From NCBI RefSeq assembly GCF_007859735.1, contig NZ_SIHI01000001.1, positions 1,876,341-1,940,340 on the forward strand: DNA of 64,000 nucleotides, written 5' to 3'. The position numbers and the translations under genes are program-made. Below are positions 1 to 9,256 of this stretch, one piece after another. The notes under the pieces were generated by a model. It saw only the letters and a program-made list of their open reading frames with translations, was not told the origin of the DNA and did not search any database. Numbering within the stretch: the stretch's first letter is position 1; each line of letters starts with the position of its first letter. The DNA is from Thalassoglobus neptunius. Lineage in GTDB: Bacteria; Planctomycetota; Planctomycetia; Planctomycetales; Planctomycetaceae.

Positions 1-481
1 TCACTCCCATGTGACCATCGTTGTGCAACATACCTGACATCAGCTTCTCGAATTCCGGGACAAGGGAAAATTGGCCGCTTTCGCCGGAAGGGCAATTGTG
101 AAAACAGCCAAGTATTCACGGCTCAAACTACCTGACTGGGGAAGGCGAGTCGAGCCCCGTTCGTTGTTGCGAGGACTCCCGGAACCGACCGGGGAAGAAG
201 ATTCCGGAACACCTCGGAAGATGTTCGGCAGAAACTCGCCTGAGCAGCCACAGCAAAGTCTCGAGTTGAACGGATTCAGTGACTGCTCTCGAAAGAACAA
301 TGTAGTCCCGAAGTGAACCTGAGGAGGGAAAATCATCGAGCTTTGGAACGGAAGCATTCCTTTCGTGAGAGTTGACGGGCAGGCACCTGAAATTCTTCGG
401 TCACTGTCACCTTGCAATCCCATTGAATCTTGTGGATCAATTGGTCATGCTCAGTTGTTCCTCATCATGCAAAGGCCCGCC
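1..481. other. Left-edge region with no supported gene
   Basis: Short open frames exist on both strands (for example 71-316 plus and 40-423 minus), but none has a recognisable domain, signal peptide or good ribosome binding site, and they overlap each other. The segment probably holds the upstream region of the sulfatase that follows. No hairpin terminator or clear promoter was seen. Confidence 0.5.
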
Positions 482-2353
482 ATGCAAGTTTTCATGCACA
501 TCCGAAGTCTTACACTCTCCCGATTTGTTCGAATGATCGCCGCCTGTCTGAGCCTGTTCCTCGTGACGGAAACATTGGTGGCTTCGCCGACAAATCTGTT
601 GATTATCACTGTCGACGATATGAGTTGCGATTCCATGGGAGTCTATGACTGCCCGGTTCCTGACACGAGCCCGCGAATGGATCAACTCGCAGCAGAGTCG
701 ATGAGATTTGATCATGCTCATGTTGTTGTGGGAAACTGTATGCCGTCCCGCAACGTCATGTGGTCCGGTCGATATCCACATTCGAACGGCGTCGAAGGCT
801 TCTATCAGGTCCCCGATGCGACACATCCACATCTGGTCGACCTGATGCAGCAGGCGGGATACTTCACTGCGATCCGCGGGAAAGTCACACATTCAACTCC
901 GTACCATCCGTATCATTGGGATCTCATTCTCGACACGGATACGGATGGAAGACAATTTGCCCTGAAAGATGCGAAATCTTACGGCAAGTCCGCTGCGATG
1001 GGGATTGCGGCTGCTGAGGAAGCGGGGCAGCCGTTCTGTGTCATGATCAATGTTTCCGATCCCCACAAACCGTTTTATGCACAAGGGAAGAACGGGACCG
1101 TGTTCGACGACCCGCATGTTCCCAGCCGAGTCTTCACCGCGGATGATGTGAGCGTTCCCGGTTTTCTATTCGAAGATCCCGTCGTTCGTCAGGAACTCGC
1201 ACACTATTACTCTTCGGTTCGCCGGGCGGATGACTGTGTCGGCGAAGTCCTCGACGCGCTCGATGCGTCAGGTGTCCGCGACGAGACACTTGTCGTCTTT
1301 CTTTCTGACCATGGAATGCCGCTGCCGTTTGCGAAGACTCAAGTTTATCATCACAGCTCGCGAACGCCTCTGATGTTCCGTTGGCCCGGGAAAATCGAAG
1401 AGAACTCTGTCGACACCAAGCATATGGTGTCAGCTGTGGACCTGTTGCCCACGATTCTGGATGCGATGCGGTTGTCCGTTCCCGAGGGAATTCAAGGGAA
1501 GTCTTTTCTTCCGATCCTTGAAGGTGACGATCAGCCGGGGCGTGATTTTGTCGTCAAGGAATACAACGAAAACTCGGGAAGATCACGGGACCCGATGCGC
1601 GCAATTCAGACTGAAAACCTGCTCTACATTTTCAACCCATGGTCGAACGGTGAGCGGGTTTTCGCGACAGCAACTTCAGGCACGCAGACTTACAAGAGAA
1701 TGAAACAGCTTGCCGAAAGCGATCCGCAGATCCGGGAACGTCATGAAGTTTATTTACACCGCCAGCCGAAAGAGCTTTATGACATCACTTCGGATCCCGA
1801 TTGCCTTCACAATCTGATCGACAGTCCGACCCACACGGCAGATCTTGACTTCCTCCGGACGACACTGGAACAGTGGATGGTGGAGACGGAAGATCATTGC
1901 CTGATCGCATTTCGAAATCGCGACGATCCAGAAGCTATGGAGAACTACGTGCTCGCGAAAGAAGCAGAAGCGACTTCGAGACCGCGACGAAATGGGGGAC
2001 AATCGAACTCCTCGCGGCAATCTCAAAGGCAGAGAAATCTGGTCTCAATGAAAGTCATTCGAAGTGCAGCACCAGAACTTCAGGCCACTGTTCAAATTGA
2101 ACACAAGATTCCTAAAAAACTGGGAGAGCAAAAGCTGCATGTCACTCTTAAAGGCGGGCCGAACGACAAACGAATCGAACGGAAAATCGTCTCTGTTTCC
2201 GGGGTCGGAACCGAGACGGTGAAGTTCGACATTCCCGAGTCGCTTAAGGACGACGTTATCAGCTGTGCTGTTTTCGTTGGAGAAGATTTTCCACAGAACT
2301 TGCAGCACATTCAGTCTTCGCAGGTCCCTCCAGAGAGCAAGCAGAAAAATTGA
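482..2353 (+). CDS. Secreted sulfatase (type I, formylglycine-dependent)
   Basis: Hydrolyses sulfate esters, probably on polysaccharides, outside the cytoplasm. The frame is open from 365, but I chose the ATG at 482 because AAAGG lies 6 bases upstream and a signal peptide (basic MHIRSLTLSR stretch, then a hydrophobic core ending near LVASP) follows at once; 467 and 494 are alternatives. The core opens with NLLIITVDDM, where two Asp bind the metal, followed by CMPSR at about residues 86-90, the CxPSR motif whose Cys is oxidised to formylglycine. SDHG further on supplies more metal ligands. The last 170 residues are a basic, Ser/Arg-rich linker and a beta-rich tail not needed for the sulfatase fold. 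It converges on the DUF1501 gene. The substrate cannot be told from sequence. Confidence 0.9.
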   Translation: MQVFMHIRSLTLSRFVRMIAACLSLFLVTETLVASPTNLLIITVDDMSCDSMGVYDCPVPDTSPRMDQLAAESMRFDHAHVVVGNCMPSRNVMWSGRYPHSNGVEGFYQVPDATHPHLVDLMQQAGYFTAIRGKVTHSTPYHPYHWDLILDTDTDGRQFALKDAKSYGKSAAMGIAAAEEAGQPFCVMINVSDPHKPFYAQGKNGTVFDDPHVPSRVFTADDVSVPGFLFEDPVVRQELAHYYSSVRRADDCVGEVLDALDASGVRDETLVVFLSDHGMPLPFAKTQVYHHSSRTPLMFRWPGKIEENSVDTKHMVSAVDLLPTILDAMRLSVPEGIQGKSFLPILEGDDQPGRDFVVKEYNENSGRSRDPMRAIQTENLLYIFNPWSNGERVFATATSGTQTYKRMKQLAESDPQIRERHEVYLHRQPKELYDITSDPDCLHNLIDSPTHTADLDFLRTTLEQWMVETEDHCLIAFRNRDDPEAMENYVLAKEAEATSRPRRNGGQSNSSRQSQRQRNLVSMKVIRSAAPELQATVQIEHKIPKKLGEQKLHVTLKGGPNDKRIERKIVSVSGVGTETVKFDIPESLKDDVISCAVFVGEDFPQNLQHIQSSQVPPESKQKN

Positions 2354-2379
2354 TCGACCAGCGATGAGGAATTCTCTCA

Positions 2380-2419
2380 CTGGAGGCTCATGCCAGCACT
2401 TTTCTGGCTGAGCTTCCAG
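2380..2419. terminator. Bidirectional hairpin between convergent genes
   Basis: A stem of about 16 pairs (2380-2396 with 2404-2419, one bulge and one G-U pair) closes a 7-base loop. It lies 27 bases after the sulfatase stop and 65 bases past the stop of the converging DUF1501 gene, where one terminator could serve both. There is no strong T-tract on either side. Confidence 0.6.
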
Positions 2420-2483
2420 CATGGATCGGAATCGATGGGCGTTTCAAAGCCCGTGGTCGGTCATTCAGTGCGTCGCGTTTCAA

Positions 2484-3893
2484 TTACGACATAATGTCGT
2501 GCACAACATTTCCGTACACATCGGTCAGCCGGAAGTTTCTTCCCGCATGAGTGTAGGTGAGTTGTTCGTGGTCAAGTCCGAGGAGATGAAGCAGCGTCGC
2601 ATGCAGATCATGCATGTGAACAGGATTTTCCACAGGAGCATATCCGAAGTCGTCGGTGGAACCGTACGTCATTCCTCCACGCACACCGCCTCCAGCCATC
2701 CACATCGTGAATACTTGTGGATGATGATTCCTTCCGTCCTTGTTCTCAGCCATTGGCGTTCGGCCGAATTCCGCTCCCCAGACCACGAGTGTGTCTTCGA
2801 GGAGTCCTCGTTGATCCAGATCCGCCAGGAGCCCGGAGATTGGACGATCGACTTTTGCACACTCTCCGACTAACCCTTCCTGAACCTTCTGGTGATGGTC
2901 CCAGGTATAGTCGGTCGACACCTGGATGTAGCGCACTCCGTTCTCGGCAAACTTTCGAGCGAGAAGGCACTGGCGGCCGAAGTTGTCTGTCGGTTCCTCA
3001 CCGATTCCGTACATCGCGTGCGTTTCAGGAGTTTCGTCGTCCAGCCCCATCACTTGCGGCATGGTCGATTGCATTCGGAATGCCAGTTCGTAATTCGCGA
3101 TGAGTCCTTCAATCGTCGGATCAGTCACGGATTGTCGCAAATGGGATTGATTGAGTGACTGGATCAAATCGACCTGTCGGCGCTGTTGTTCCGTATTCAA
3201 TCGGGGATTGCGAAGGTTGGAGACGACTGCTTGGGAAACGGGAGTTTCTGCGGAACCAATCGCTGTTCCCTGATGAGCGGCCGGCAGGAACGCACTGCCG
3301 TAATTCTGAACACCACCATGCCCACGCGGAGGAGAGATGGTGATGAAGGCAGGCAAATTCGCGCTTTCACTCCCGAGTCCATAGCTGACCCAGGCTCCGA
3401 CACTCGGCCGGACCAAATTCGCCTGACCGGTGTGCAGTCGAAGCAACGCCTCGCCGTGGGCGCTCCCTTCTGTGTGGATGGAACGGAGCACACAGAGTCG
3501 GTCAGCGTGCTGGCTCAGTTCCGGAAAGAGTTCACTGATCCAGACTCCGCCTTCCCCATGTTGCTGAAACTTAAACGGAGAGCCGAGCAGTTCACCAAGT
3601 TTGTCACGATTGACCCCAACGGAACTTCCTGAAAGTTGCTCCCCGGCTCGAGCGTTCAATTCTGGCTTGGGATCGAACAGGTCAACGTGACTCGGTCCGC
3701 CCCACATGAACAGGAAAATGATCCGTTTCGCTCTCGGGGCGAAGTGCGGCATTCCACTGGTGGCTTGAGTTCCGGAGAAACCGGATGCGGACTCCGAGAG
3801 CATTGAAGCGAACGCAATTTGTCCCAGTCCGCAGGCGCTCGACCGCAGCATCTCTCTTCGATTCCAGACTGGCTCGAATTCATTGCATTTCAT
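2484..3893 (-). CDS. DUF1501 domain protein
   Basis: A 469-residue DUF1501 protein, a family greatly expanded in planctomycetes and structurally related to the alkaline phosphatase/sulfatase superfamily; no reaction is established. The N-terminus has a twin-arginine-like RREMLR followed by a weakly hydrophobic stretch, suggesting Tat export. Family landmarks are FLFMWGGPSHVDLFDPKP near residue 60, HGEALLRLHTG, VVWGAEFGRTPM and the HHPQVFTMWMAGGG stretch. The start is well placed: GGAG lies 5 bases upstream, inside the last codons of the preceding DUF1553 gene, so the two are co-transcribed and probably translationally coupled. DUF1553 followed by DUF1501 is a recurrent planctomycete pair and suggests that the products work together in the periplasm. 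Confidence 0.9.
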   Translation of the reverse strand: MKCNEFEPVWNRREMLRSSACGLGQIAFASMLSESASGFSGTQATSGMPHFAPRAKRIIFLFMWGGPSHVDLFDPKPELNARAGEQLSGSSVGVNRDKLGELLGSPFKFQQHGEGGVWISELFPELSQHADRLCVLRSIHTEGSAHGEALLRLHTGQANLVRPSVGAWVSYGLGSESANLPAFITISPPRGHGGVQNYGSAFLPAAHQGTAIGSAETPVSQAVVSNLRNPRLNTEQQRRQVDLIQSLNQSHLRQSVTDPTIEGLIANYELAFRMQSTMPQVMGLDDETPETHAMYGIGEEPTDNFGRQCLLARKFAENGVRYIQVSTDYTWDHHQKVQEGLVGECAKVDRPISGLLADLDQRGLLEDTLVVWGAEFGRTPMAENKDGRNHHPQVFTMWMAGGGVRGGMTYGSTDDFGYAPVENPVHMHDLHATLLHLLGLDHEQLTYTHAGRNFRLTDVYGNVVHDIMS

Positions 3894-3895
3894 GG

Positions 3896-6430
3896 CTACT
3901 CCAGAATTTGAAACCGACTTGACGCAAACAGTGCCTGACAGACCATCGACCAGGCCTGTTGCTCAGGTGAGACTTCCTGCTCTGATGACGTCGGAGCGGC
4001 GTGCGTTTTGAAGTCGTTCAGAAACGACAGCAGGTTCTCTCGGACCGCATCTTCGGGAATTTGATTGAGCGTCAACTCGTAGAGATGGTCAAGACGCTGC
4101 CGGTCGTCAGAAAGGGTCTCATCGGCGAGCAGGGCAGCAGCTGTTTGTTCAGCAATGCGAATCACAGATTCTTCATTCAACATGAACAAACCTTGTTTCG
4201 CCACAAGAGTCTGCGGACGCATCCCGGTTGCGGCGTGAGGGTCGGTAAAGTCGAACGCTTCGAAAATTTCCGGAAGGTCGTTTCGAATGACAGGCAGGTA
4301 CACACTGCGACACGGGAAGTCTGTTCGTCGGCGATTTGTATTGGCTCCGACCGCCGTCGCTTGATCACCCAGATACCAGACAGTTGAGTCCATCGGATTG
4401 AGATCGAGTTGCTTTCCGGAAAGCAGCATTGCATCGCGGAGCGACTCAGGATCAAGCCGTCGACGATGTGCTCGCCAGAGGAAAACATTCTCGGGATCGA
4501 CAGCATGGGCAGAGTTGTCATGGGAACTACTCAGGACGAACGTGTGACTCATCACAATGTTCTTAATGAGAGATTTCATGGACCAGCCGGACTGAATCAA
4601 TGAATCCGCCAGGTGATCGAGAAGTTCCGGATGGGATGGGGTTTCCCCGGTGCGGCCAAAGTTGTCAACGGTGCGGACGAGACCTCTTCCCATCAAGTGA
4701 TACCAGATGCGATTGGCCAGCACGCGAGCTGCGAGATTCCCGGCTCCAGATTCAGTATCCGTCAGCCAGTTCGCCAGTTCGAGACGACCGCTTTGGTCGG
4801 CAGGAATCGAGACTTCTGAGTTCGTGAGGACTTGCAGAAATCCTCGAGGGACTTGATCGCCCAGCTTGTCGAATTGCCCGGCAATTCGGATGTGTTCATC
4901 TGTCGGTTCATTCCGTTCCGTCGGAGACATGGCTCGGGGCGGAATCGGCGGCGGCGAATTCCAGAGACGATCGAATTCGGCCACCATCTCTTGTTGTGCC
5001 GCAATTCGTTGTTCGATCTCAGCATTCTCATCTTTCGCCACTTCAGCGATGACGAGATCGTCTCGTTTGAGACGTTCCGTGAACTCTTCAAGTTTCCCGG
5101 CTTTCAAGAGTTCAAGAATCTCCGTCGAGCGTTGGCGGCGATCTTTGAGTGCTCCCCGTTCACGCCAGTAGGTTTCGTACTCTTCATCGAGTTTGGCTCC
5201 ATCTTCACCGAGTCCGATGAGTTGTTCCATCACTCGCTGTTGACCGAGCATGTATCGTTGCTCCATCACTTCCGTCGATGACAAAATTCCAGCGAGTGCG
5301 TAATAGTCTCGGGTTGGAACGGGATCGAACTTGTGATCATGGCACCGGGCGCAGCCTAATGTTTGCCCAAGAACCGCTCTCCCGATGGTGTCAATCTGTT
5401 CGTCGGCGACTTCCATGCGTTGATTGGCGGGGATGTTTCCAAGCAAAACTTTCGGCCCCATGACCAGAAACCCTGCGGCAATCCGATGCGAATCCCGCTC
5501 TTCGATTGATTCATAGGGGAGGAGATCTCCCGCGATCTGCATCTTCAGGAAATTGTCATACGACAGGTCATTGTTGATCGCGGAAATGACCCAGTTGCGG
5601 TACCGCCACGCTTCTCGAAAGAGGAAGTTTTCGTCGAGGCCGTTAGAGTCCGCGTATCGTGCGAGGTCCAGCCAATGGCGTCCCCATCGTTCCCCAAAGT
5701 GAAACGATGCAAGAAGCCGATCGACCTGACGTTCGTAGGCATCCGATCGTTCATCCGCAAGAAAGGATTCCATTTCCTCCAGTGTCGGCGGGAGGCCGGT
5801 CAGCAATATCGAAACGCGTCTGAGGAGTGTGCGACGTTCCGCATCGTCTACGGGATGCAGGTCGCGATCTTCAAGTTGCTTGAGAACAAAGTGGTCAATG
5901 GAACTCAGCGGCCAGTCAGAATCGCTGACTGCAGGAGGAGTTTGATCCGATAGCGGTAAGAATGCCCAGTGTTCTCGTCCTCGAACCGGATCGGACGGGA
6001 CGTCGACACTGACTGGTCGAACGGCCTCAGTGCGTGGATCGGGGGCACCGATTCGGACCCATTGTTCGAAGTCGGCAATTTCACGATCACTCAATGCCTG
6101 ATCCGGCGGCATCTGCAAGTTTTCATCGTCGTAGCGAATCGCGGAAATCAAAAGGCTGCCATCGATGTCACCGGGGACAATGGCCTTTCCGGATTCGCCT
6201 CCTTTTGCCCAGCCTTGTCGAGTGTCGAGCGCCAAGCCGCCTTCCAGGCTTTGAGTTGCTTCCGAATGGCAGGAGTAGCAACGCTTCACAAGGACCGGAC
6301 GAATTCGCTCTTCGAAAAAGTCTTCACCGTTTTCGGCGAAAGCGGATGCTGCGGTCACAGCAACGATGCTGAATGTGACGCAGCATGCTCTCAACGCGCT
6401 GAAGTGATCGGCGACGAACATGGTTGGCAT
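3896..6430 (-). CDS. PSCyt1-DUF1549-DUF1553 cytochrome-like protein
   Basis: A large exported planctomycete protein. The frame is open to 6499, but MPTMFVADHF at 6430 (or Met at 6421) gives a normal signal peptide ending at AASAFAEN, so a shorter start is preferred; no ribosome binding site decides it. Order of domains: PSCyt1 cytochrome c-like module with one CxxCH (CYSCH, about residues 51-55), DUF1549 at about 180-390 and DUF1553 at about 550-820, with a charged coiled-coil stretch between them. A second CxxCH (CARCHDHKF) falls at the end of DUF1549, as is usual. It could bind one or two haems and pass electrons in the periplasm; the substrate is unknown. It ends 2 bases before the DUF1501 partner. 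Confidence 0.88.
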   Translation of the reverse strand: MPTMFVADHFSALRACCVTFSIVAVTAASAFAENGEDFFEERIRPVLVKRCYSCHSEATQSLEGGLALDTRQGWAKGGESGKAIVPGDIDGSLLISAIRYDDENLQMPPDQALSDREIADFEQWVRIGAPDPRTEAVRPVSVDVPSDPVRGREHWAFLPLSDQTPPAVSDSDWPLSSIDHFVLKQLEDRDLHPVDDAERRTLLRRVSILLTGLPPTLEEMESFLADERSDAYERQVDRLLASFHFGERWGRHWLDLARYADSNGLDENFLFREAWRYRNWVISAINNDLSYDNFLKMQIAGDLLPYESIEERDSHRIAAGFLVMGPKVLLGNIPANQRMEVADEQIDTIGRAVLGQTLGCARCHDHKFDPVPTRDYYALAGILSSTEVMEQRYMLGQQRVMEQLIGLGEDGAKLDEEYETYWRERGALKDRRQRSTEILELLKAGKLEEFTERLKRDDLVIAEVAKDENAEIEQRIAAQQEMVAEFDRLWNSPPPIPPRAMSPTERNEPTDEHIRIAGQFDKLGDQVPRGFLQVLTNSEVSIPADQSGRLELANWLTDTESGAGNLAARVLANRIWYHLMGRGLVRTVDNFGRTGETPSHPELLDHLADSLIQSGWSMKSLIKNIVMSHTFVLSSSHDNSAHAVDPENVFLWRAHRRRLDPESLRDAMLLSGKQLDLNPMDSTVWYLGDQATAVGANTNRRRTDFPCRSVYLPVIRNDLPEIFEAFDFTDPHAATGMRPQTLVAKQGLFMLNEESVIRIAEQTAAALLADETLSDDRQRLDHLYELTLNQIPEDAVRENLLSFLNDFKTHAAPTSSEQEVSPEQQAWSMVCQALFASSRFQILE

Positions 6431-6817
6431 TTCAAGGCAGGAGGGAGTGATGCGGCGGGAAGTGAAGTGTGACGCTGAATGAAGTGATCGTTCACACATG
6501 CACTTTGTCTGATTTGATTCTATTTCACAACGACCTCACTTCGCAAACTCAACTCAAGAAGTTTTGTGTCCGGGTGGGAAGACTCTTCCAGGATCTCTCG
6601 GTTTTGAGGAGAACGCACCTCGACGAGAAGAGAGATTGCTCGATTCGAAATGCAGTGACGAACCACGTCATCGGAAAGAGTTGCGAAGTCGCACAATCGA
6701 CTTGGATGGTGTCGAGACGATCATGCAAGCGGGATCGTTAGCACTTCAGAATGAATTGCTTTCTGACTTGCACAGAGCTTGCGACGCTGAGATGTGTCGC
6801 CAAGAGTCGACAGCGAA

Positions 6818-6884
6818 CCTCCCCGCGGCGGGCAACCTGGGGAGGCTCTAAGCTGGCGAAGCCGGCCAGGTCATTGCCAGCTTA
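6818..6884. other. Tandem hairpins in intergenic DNA
   Basis: CCTCCCC (6818-6824) pairs with GGGGAGG (6839-6845), and immediately after it TAAGCTGGC (6849-6857) pairs perfectly with GCCAGCTTA (6876-6884). Two GC-rich stems in a row outside any gene suggest a structured transcript or protein-binding site. The identity is unknown. Confidence 0.4.
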
Positions 6885-7046
6885 CGGTTAACATTGCTCA
6901 CATAATCGGCTTTGCAAGAAAATTCCTCAGAATCGAATGGGTGGGTCATTTCGAATCGCGTCCATGTGGTTTCACGGCAACATGACGAATCCGACTCCCG
7001 CTGTCTTCGATGATGCGGACTCACCACGTCAAATCGACGAGCTATG

Positions 7047-7090
7047 AAAAAAGCGAGCCTCACTTCGGGCGGGCGTTCCGAGTGAGGCTC
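7047..7090 (-). terminator. Orphan rho-independent terminator, minus strand
   Basis: GAGCCTCACT (7055-7064) pairs with AGTGAGGCTC (7081-7090), extended by CGG/CCG past one unpaired base, leaving a 9-base loop. On the minus strand the stem is followed within two bases by six T (the A-run at 7047-7052). The nearest minus-strand genes start further left, so nothing annotated is terminated by it. Confidence 0.65.
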
Positions 7091-7450
7091 TTTCTGTCAA
7101 CCACGGGCCGGTGACTGACAGAGTTCACAGAGCATCGCATCTACTTAAGCGATCGCAAGCTGGAAGGTTCAAGATGAGGGACATCCCTGAGACGATTGTC
7201 GCAGCCTCTTCCGTCCTTCTTCGATCTCTCTGCTCTGTCGAGTTGCTTCGATTGCGTCGGGATTATTCTCAGAAGACTCATGAGAGACTCATGCCTTGAA
7301 GTCATTGGCCACTCGAGGGGGCTGTCTGGACTGTGCAGCGCACACTTTCTAGGTTTACTGAAGGTGCTGACCGAGTGTGTGATGCGAAGCGATTTCGTCA
7401 TCGCCGGTCCTTGATTGAGTTTCATCACTTGTTGAGAACGAAGAGATACA

Positions 7451-8950
7451 ATGATTCGAAACATGAGAAACTGTTGGTCGATGCTGCTCCTGTGCTGTTC
7501 CCTCAGCTTCGCATCCGATGAACGTCCCAACATTCTCTTCATTGTTTCCGAGGACAACGGTCCTGAACTTGGATGTTATGGCGATCCATACGCCCGGACG
7601 CCAAATCTTGATCAACTTGCCGCCAGTGGAGTCTTGTTCCGCCGAGCCTTTGTTCCTCAAGCGGGATGCAGCCAATCACGCGCCAGCTTTCTGACGGGGC
7701 TCTATCCCCATCAGCATGGTCAAATTGGACTGGCAACGTGGGGCTTTCGACTGGCTTCGGAAGAAACTCCAAACCTTCCGCGAAGCCTAAAAGAAGTGGG
7801 ATACCGAACCGGCCTCATCGGGAAACTTCACATCAACCCGGAGTCGGCGTTTCCTTTTGATATGCATGAGAAGCCGTCTGCTAATTTTGCACGAAAGAAG
7901 CTCAAGGACTACGCTCGTCGTGCAGATGCGTTCATCAACGCGGGAGATGCGCCGTTTTTTCTCAGCGTGAATTATCCGGACGCCCACTCTCCGTGGCTTC
8001 GTCAGGTCGGAGGATTGCCTGAGCACCCGCAATCAGCTGACGAAGTTCATGTTCTGGATTACATGGGGATCGATCCGCCGGCCCTACGGAAATTGATGGC
8101 CAATCACTACAACTGTATGAGTCGACTCGATTCGCTCGTCGGCGATTTGTTGGAAGTGCTGGATCGATCGGGGAAATCGAAGAATACCATCGTCATTTAC
8201 TTCGGCGACCATGGTGCTGATTTTCTGAGAGGGAAGAGGACCTGTAACGAAGGCGGACTGCGAATTCCGTTGTTGATGAGGTGGCCAGCAAGGATTTCCG
8301 CACAAGAACGTGACGAACTTGTGTCAACGATCGATCTGATGCCAACGTTACTGGTAGCGGCAAACGCTCATCCAGTCGCTAATTTACCCGGTGAGTCTCT
8401 CTTGTCACTTGTGTCAGATGGCGAAACGAACTGGAGAGATTATTTTTGTGCCGAGTATCACACACATGCCGCTGCTCCTAACTACTTCCCTCAGCGATCC
8501 ATCAGGGGGGCTCGATATAAGTTAATCGAAACCCTGTTGCCGGATACAGTTCATCCCGATTATGCCGTTACCATCCAGAAGATAAATCAGGCATTACCAA
8601 AAGGCTCTCAAACGATCGAAGAGTCCATCGAGCAATCTCAGTCGGTTGTTCGTGAAGCATACCGGCTGATGGAACGCCCCACTCGATTTCAACTCTATGA
8701 TCTCGAACAAGATCCGCACGAGTTTCACAACATTGCAGACGATCCGAAGTATGCGGTCACACTGGAAGAACTCAAGGGCCAACTCGACCAGTGGAGAGAA
8801 AAGACAAACGACCCTCTCTTGGACGAGGAGATCCTGAAGCTTCTCACGAAAGAGGTCCAGTCAGTCGAAAACAAAACCGATGCCAAGGACCACACGTGGA
8901 AGTATCCGGAACATTTCATTTGGTATCGGAAACTAAAAGGTGTTAATTAA
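7451..8950 (+). CDS. Sulfatase, heparan N-sulfatase (SGSH)-like
   Basis: A 499-residue secreted sulfatase. Residues 1-22 form a signal peptide ending at SFAS. The core starts ERPNILFIVSEDNG, where D35 and N36 stand at the first metal site, as in SGSH-type sulfatases, and the activation motif is C73-S-Q-S-R77 followed by ASFLTGLYPHQHG. Most sulfatases have CxPSR or CxASR; Gln at the third position is unusual although Cys and Arg are kept. GDHGAD near residue 257 gives further metal ligands. The C-terminal part (LYDLEQDPHEFHNIADDP) is the usual sulfatase ending. Substrate is probably a sulfated or sulfamated polysaccharide. It appears to stand alone downstream of a long intergenic region. Confidence 0.88.
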   Translation: MIRNMRNCWSMLLLCCSLSFASDERPNILFIVSEDNGPELGCYGDPYARTPNLDQLAASGVLFRRAFVPQAGCSQSRASFLTGLYPHQHGQIGLATWGFRLASEETPNLPRSLKEVGYRTGLIGKLHINPESAFPFDMHEKPSANFARKKLKDYARRADAFINAGDAPFFLSVNYPDAHSPWLRQVGGLPEHPQSADEVHVLDYMGIDPPALRKLMANHYNCMSRLDSLVGDLLEVLDRSGKSKNTIVIYFGDHGADFLRGKRTCNEGGLRIPLLMRWPARISAQERDELVSTIDLMPTLLVAANAHPVANLPGESLLSLVSDGETNWRDYFCAEYHTHAAAPNYFPQRSIRGARYKLIETLLPDTVHPDYAVTIQKINQALPKGSQTIEESIEQSQSVVREAYRLMERPTRFQLYDLEQDPHEFHNIADDPKYAVTLEELKGQLDQWREKTNDPLLDEEILKLLTKEVQSVENKTDAKDHTWKYPEHFIWYRKLKGVN

Positions 8951-9256
8951 TCCAATTGTGCATTTGTCTAATTCATCAAAGAGCCTAAAGACAATGTAAA
9001 CATTGGGCGAAGTCGACGAGACCTGTCGCCCTTTCTCAACTTTGGTATCTACCAATCCCAAAGTCTCTGGGCCCACGATTTCTGATTCAGGCGTATTCTC
9101 CACTTGCGTGTCACAAAAGTGGCATCGGGATCGTCATCTCACCGCCGACTTTGAGAAAATCCCGTCGCTGAACCCGGAATCGTGATGCCGATGGTTCCAT
9201 GGCTGTTGGCCATTCGATATCGTGGATTCAGCTCCAGTGATGAAAGGTGACGCAGG
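8951..9256. other. Upstream region of the V-ATPase operon
   Basis: 306 bases with no supported gene; the longest plus frame (9003-9185, 60 codons) has no recognisable features. It should hold the V-ATPase promoter. I could not identify a convincing promoter or operator. Confidence 0.4.

Larger units (their letters stand above)
6431..7450. other. 1 kb intergenic region between divergent genes
   Basis: No reading frame here is convincing. It holds two adjacent strong hairpins (6818-6884) and a textbook terminator pointing left (7047-7090), neither of which belongs to a recognised gene. It must also hold the promoters of the DUF1553/DUF1501 unit (leftward) and the sulfatase at 7451 (rightward). 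Confidence 0.5.

Noticed and set aside
7141-7557. 138-codon minus-strand frame as the gene served by the orphan terminator
   Set aside because: Overlaps the start and signal peptide of the sulfatase gene and has no domain or ribosome binding site.
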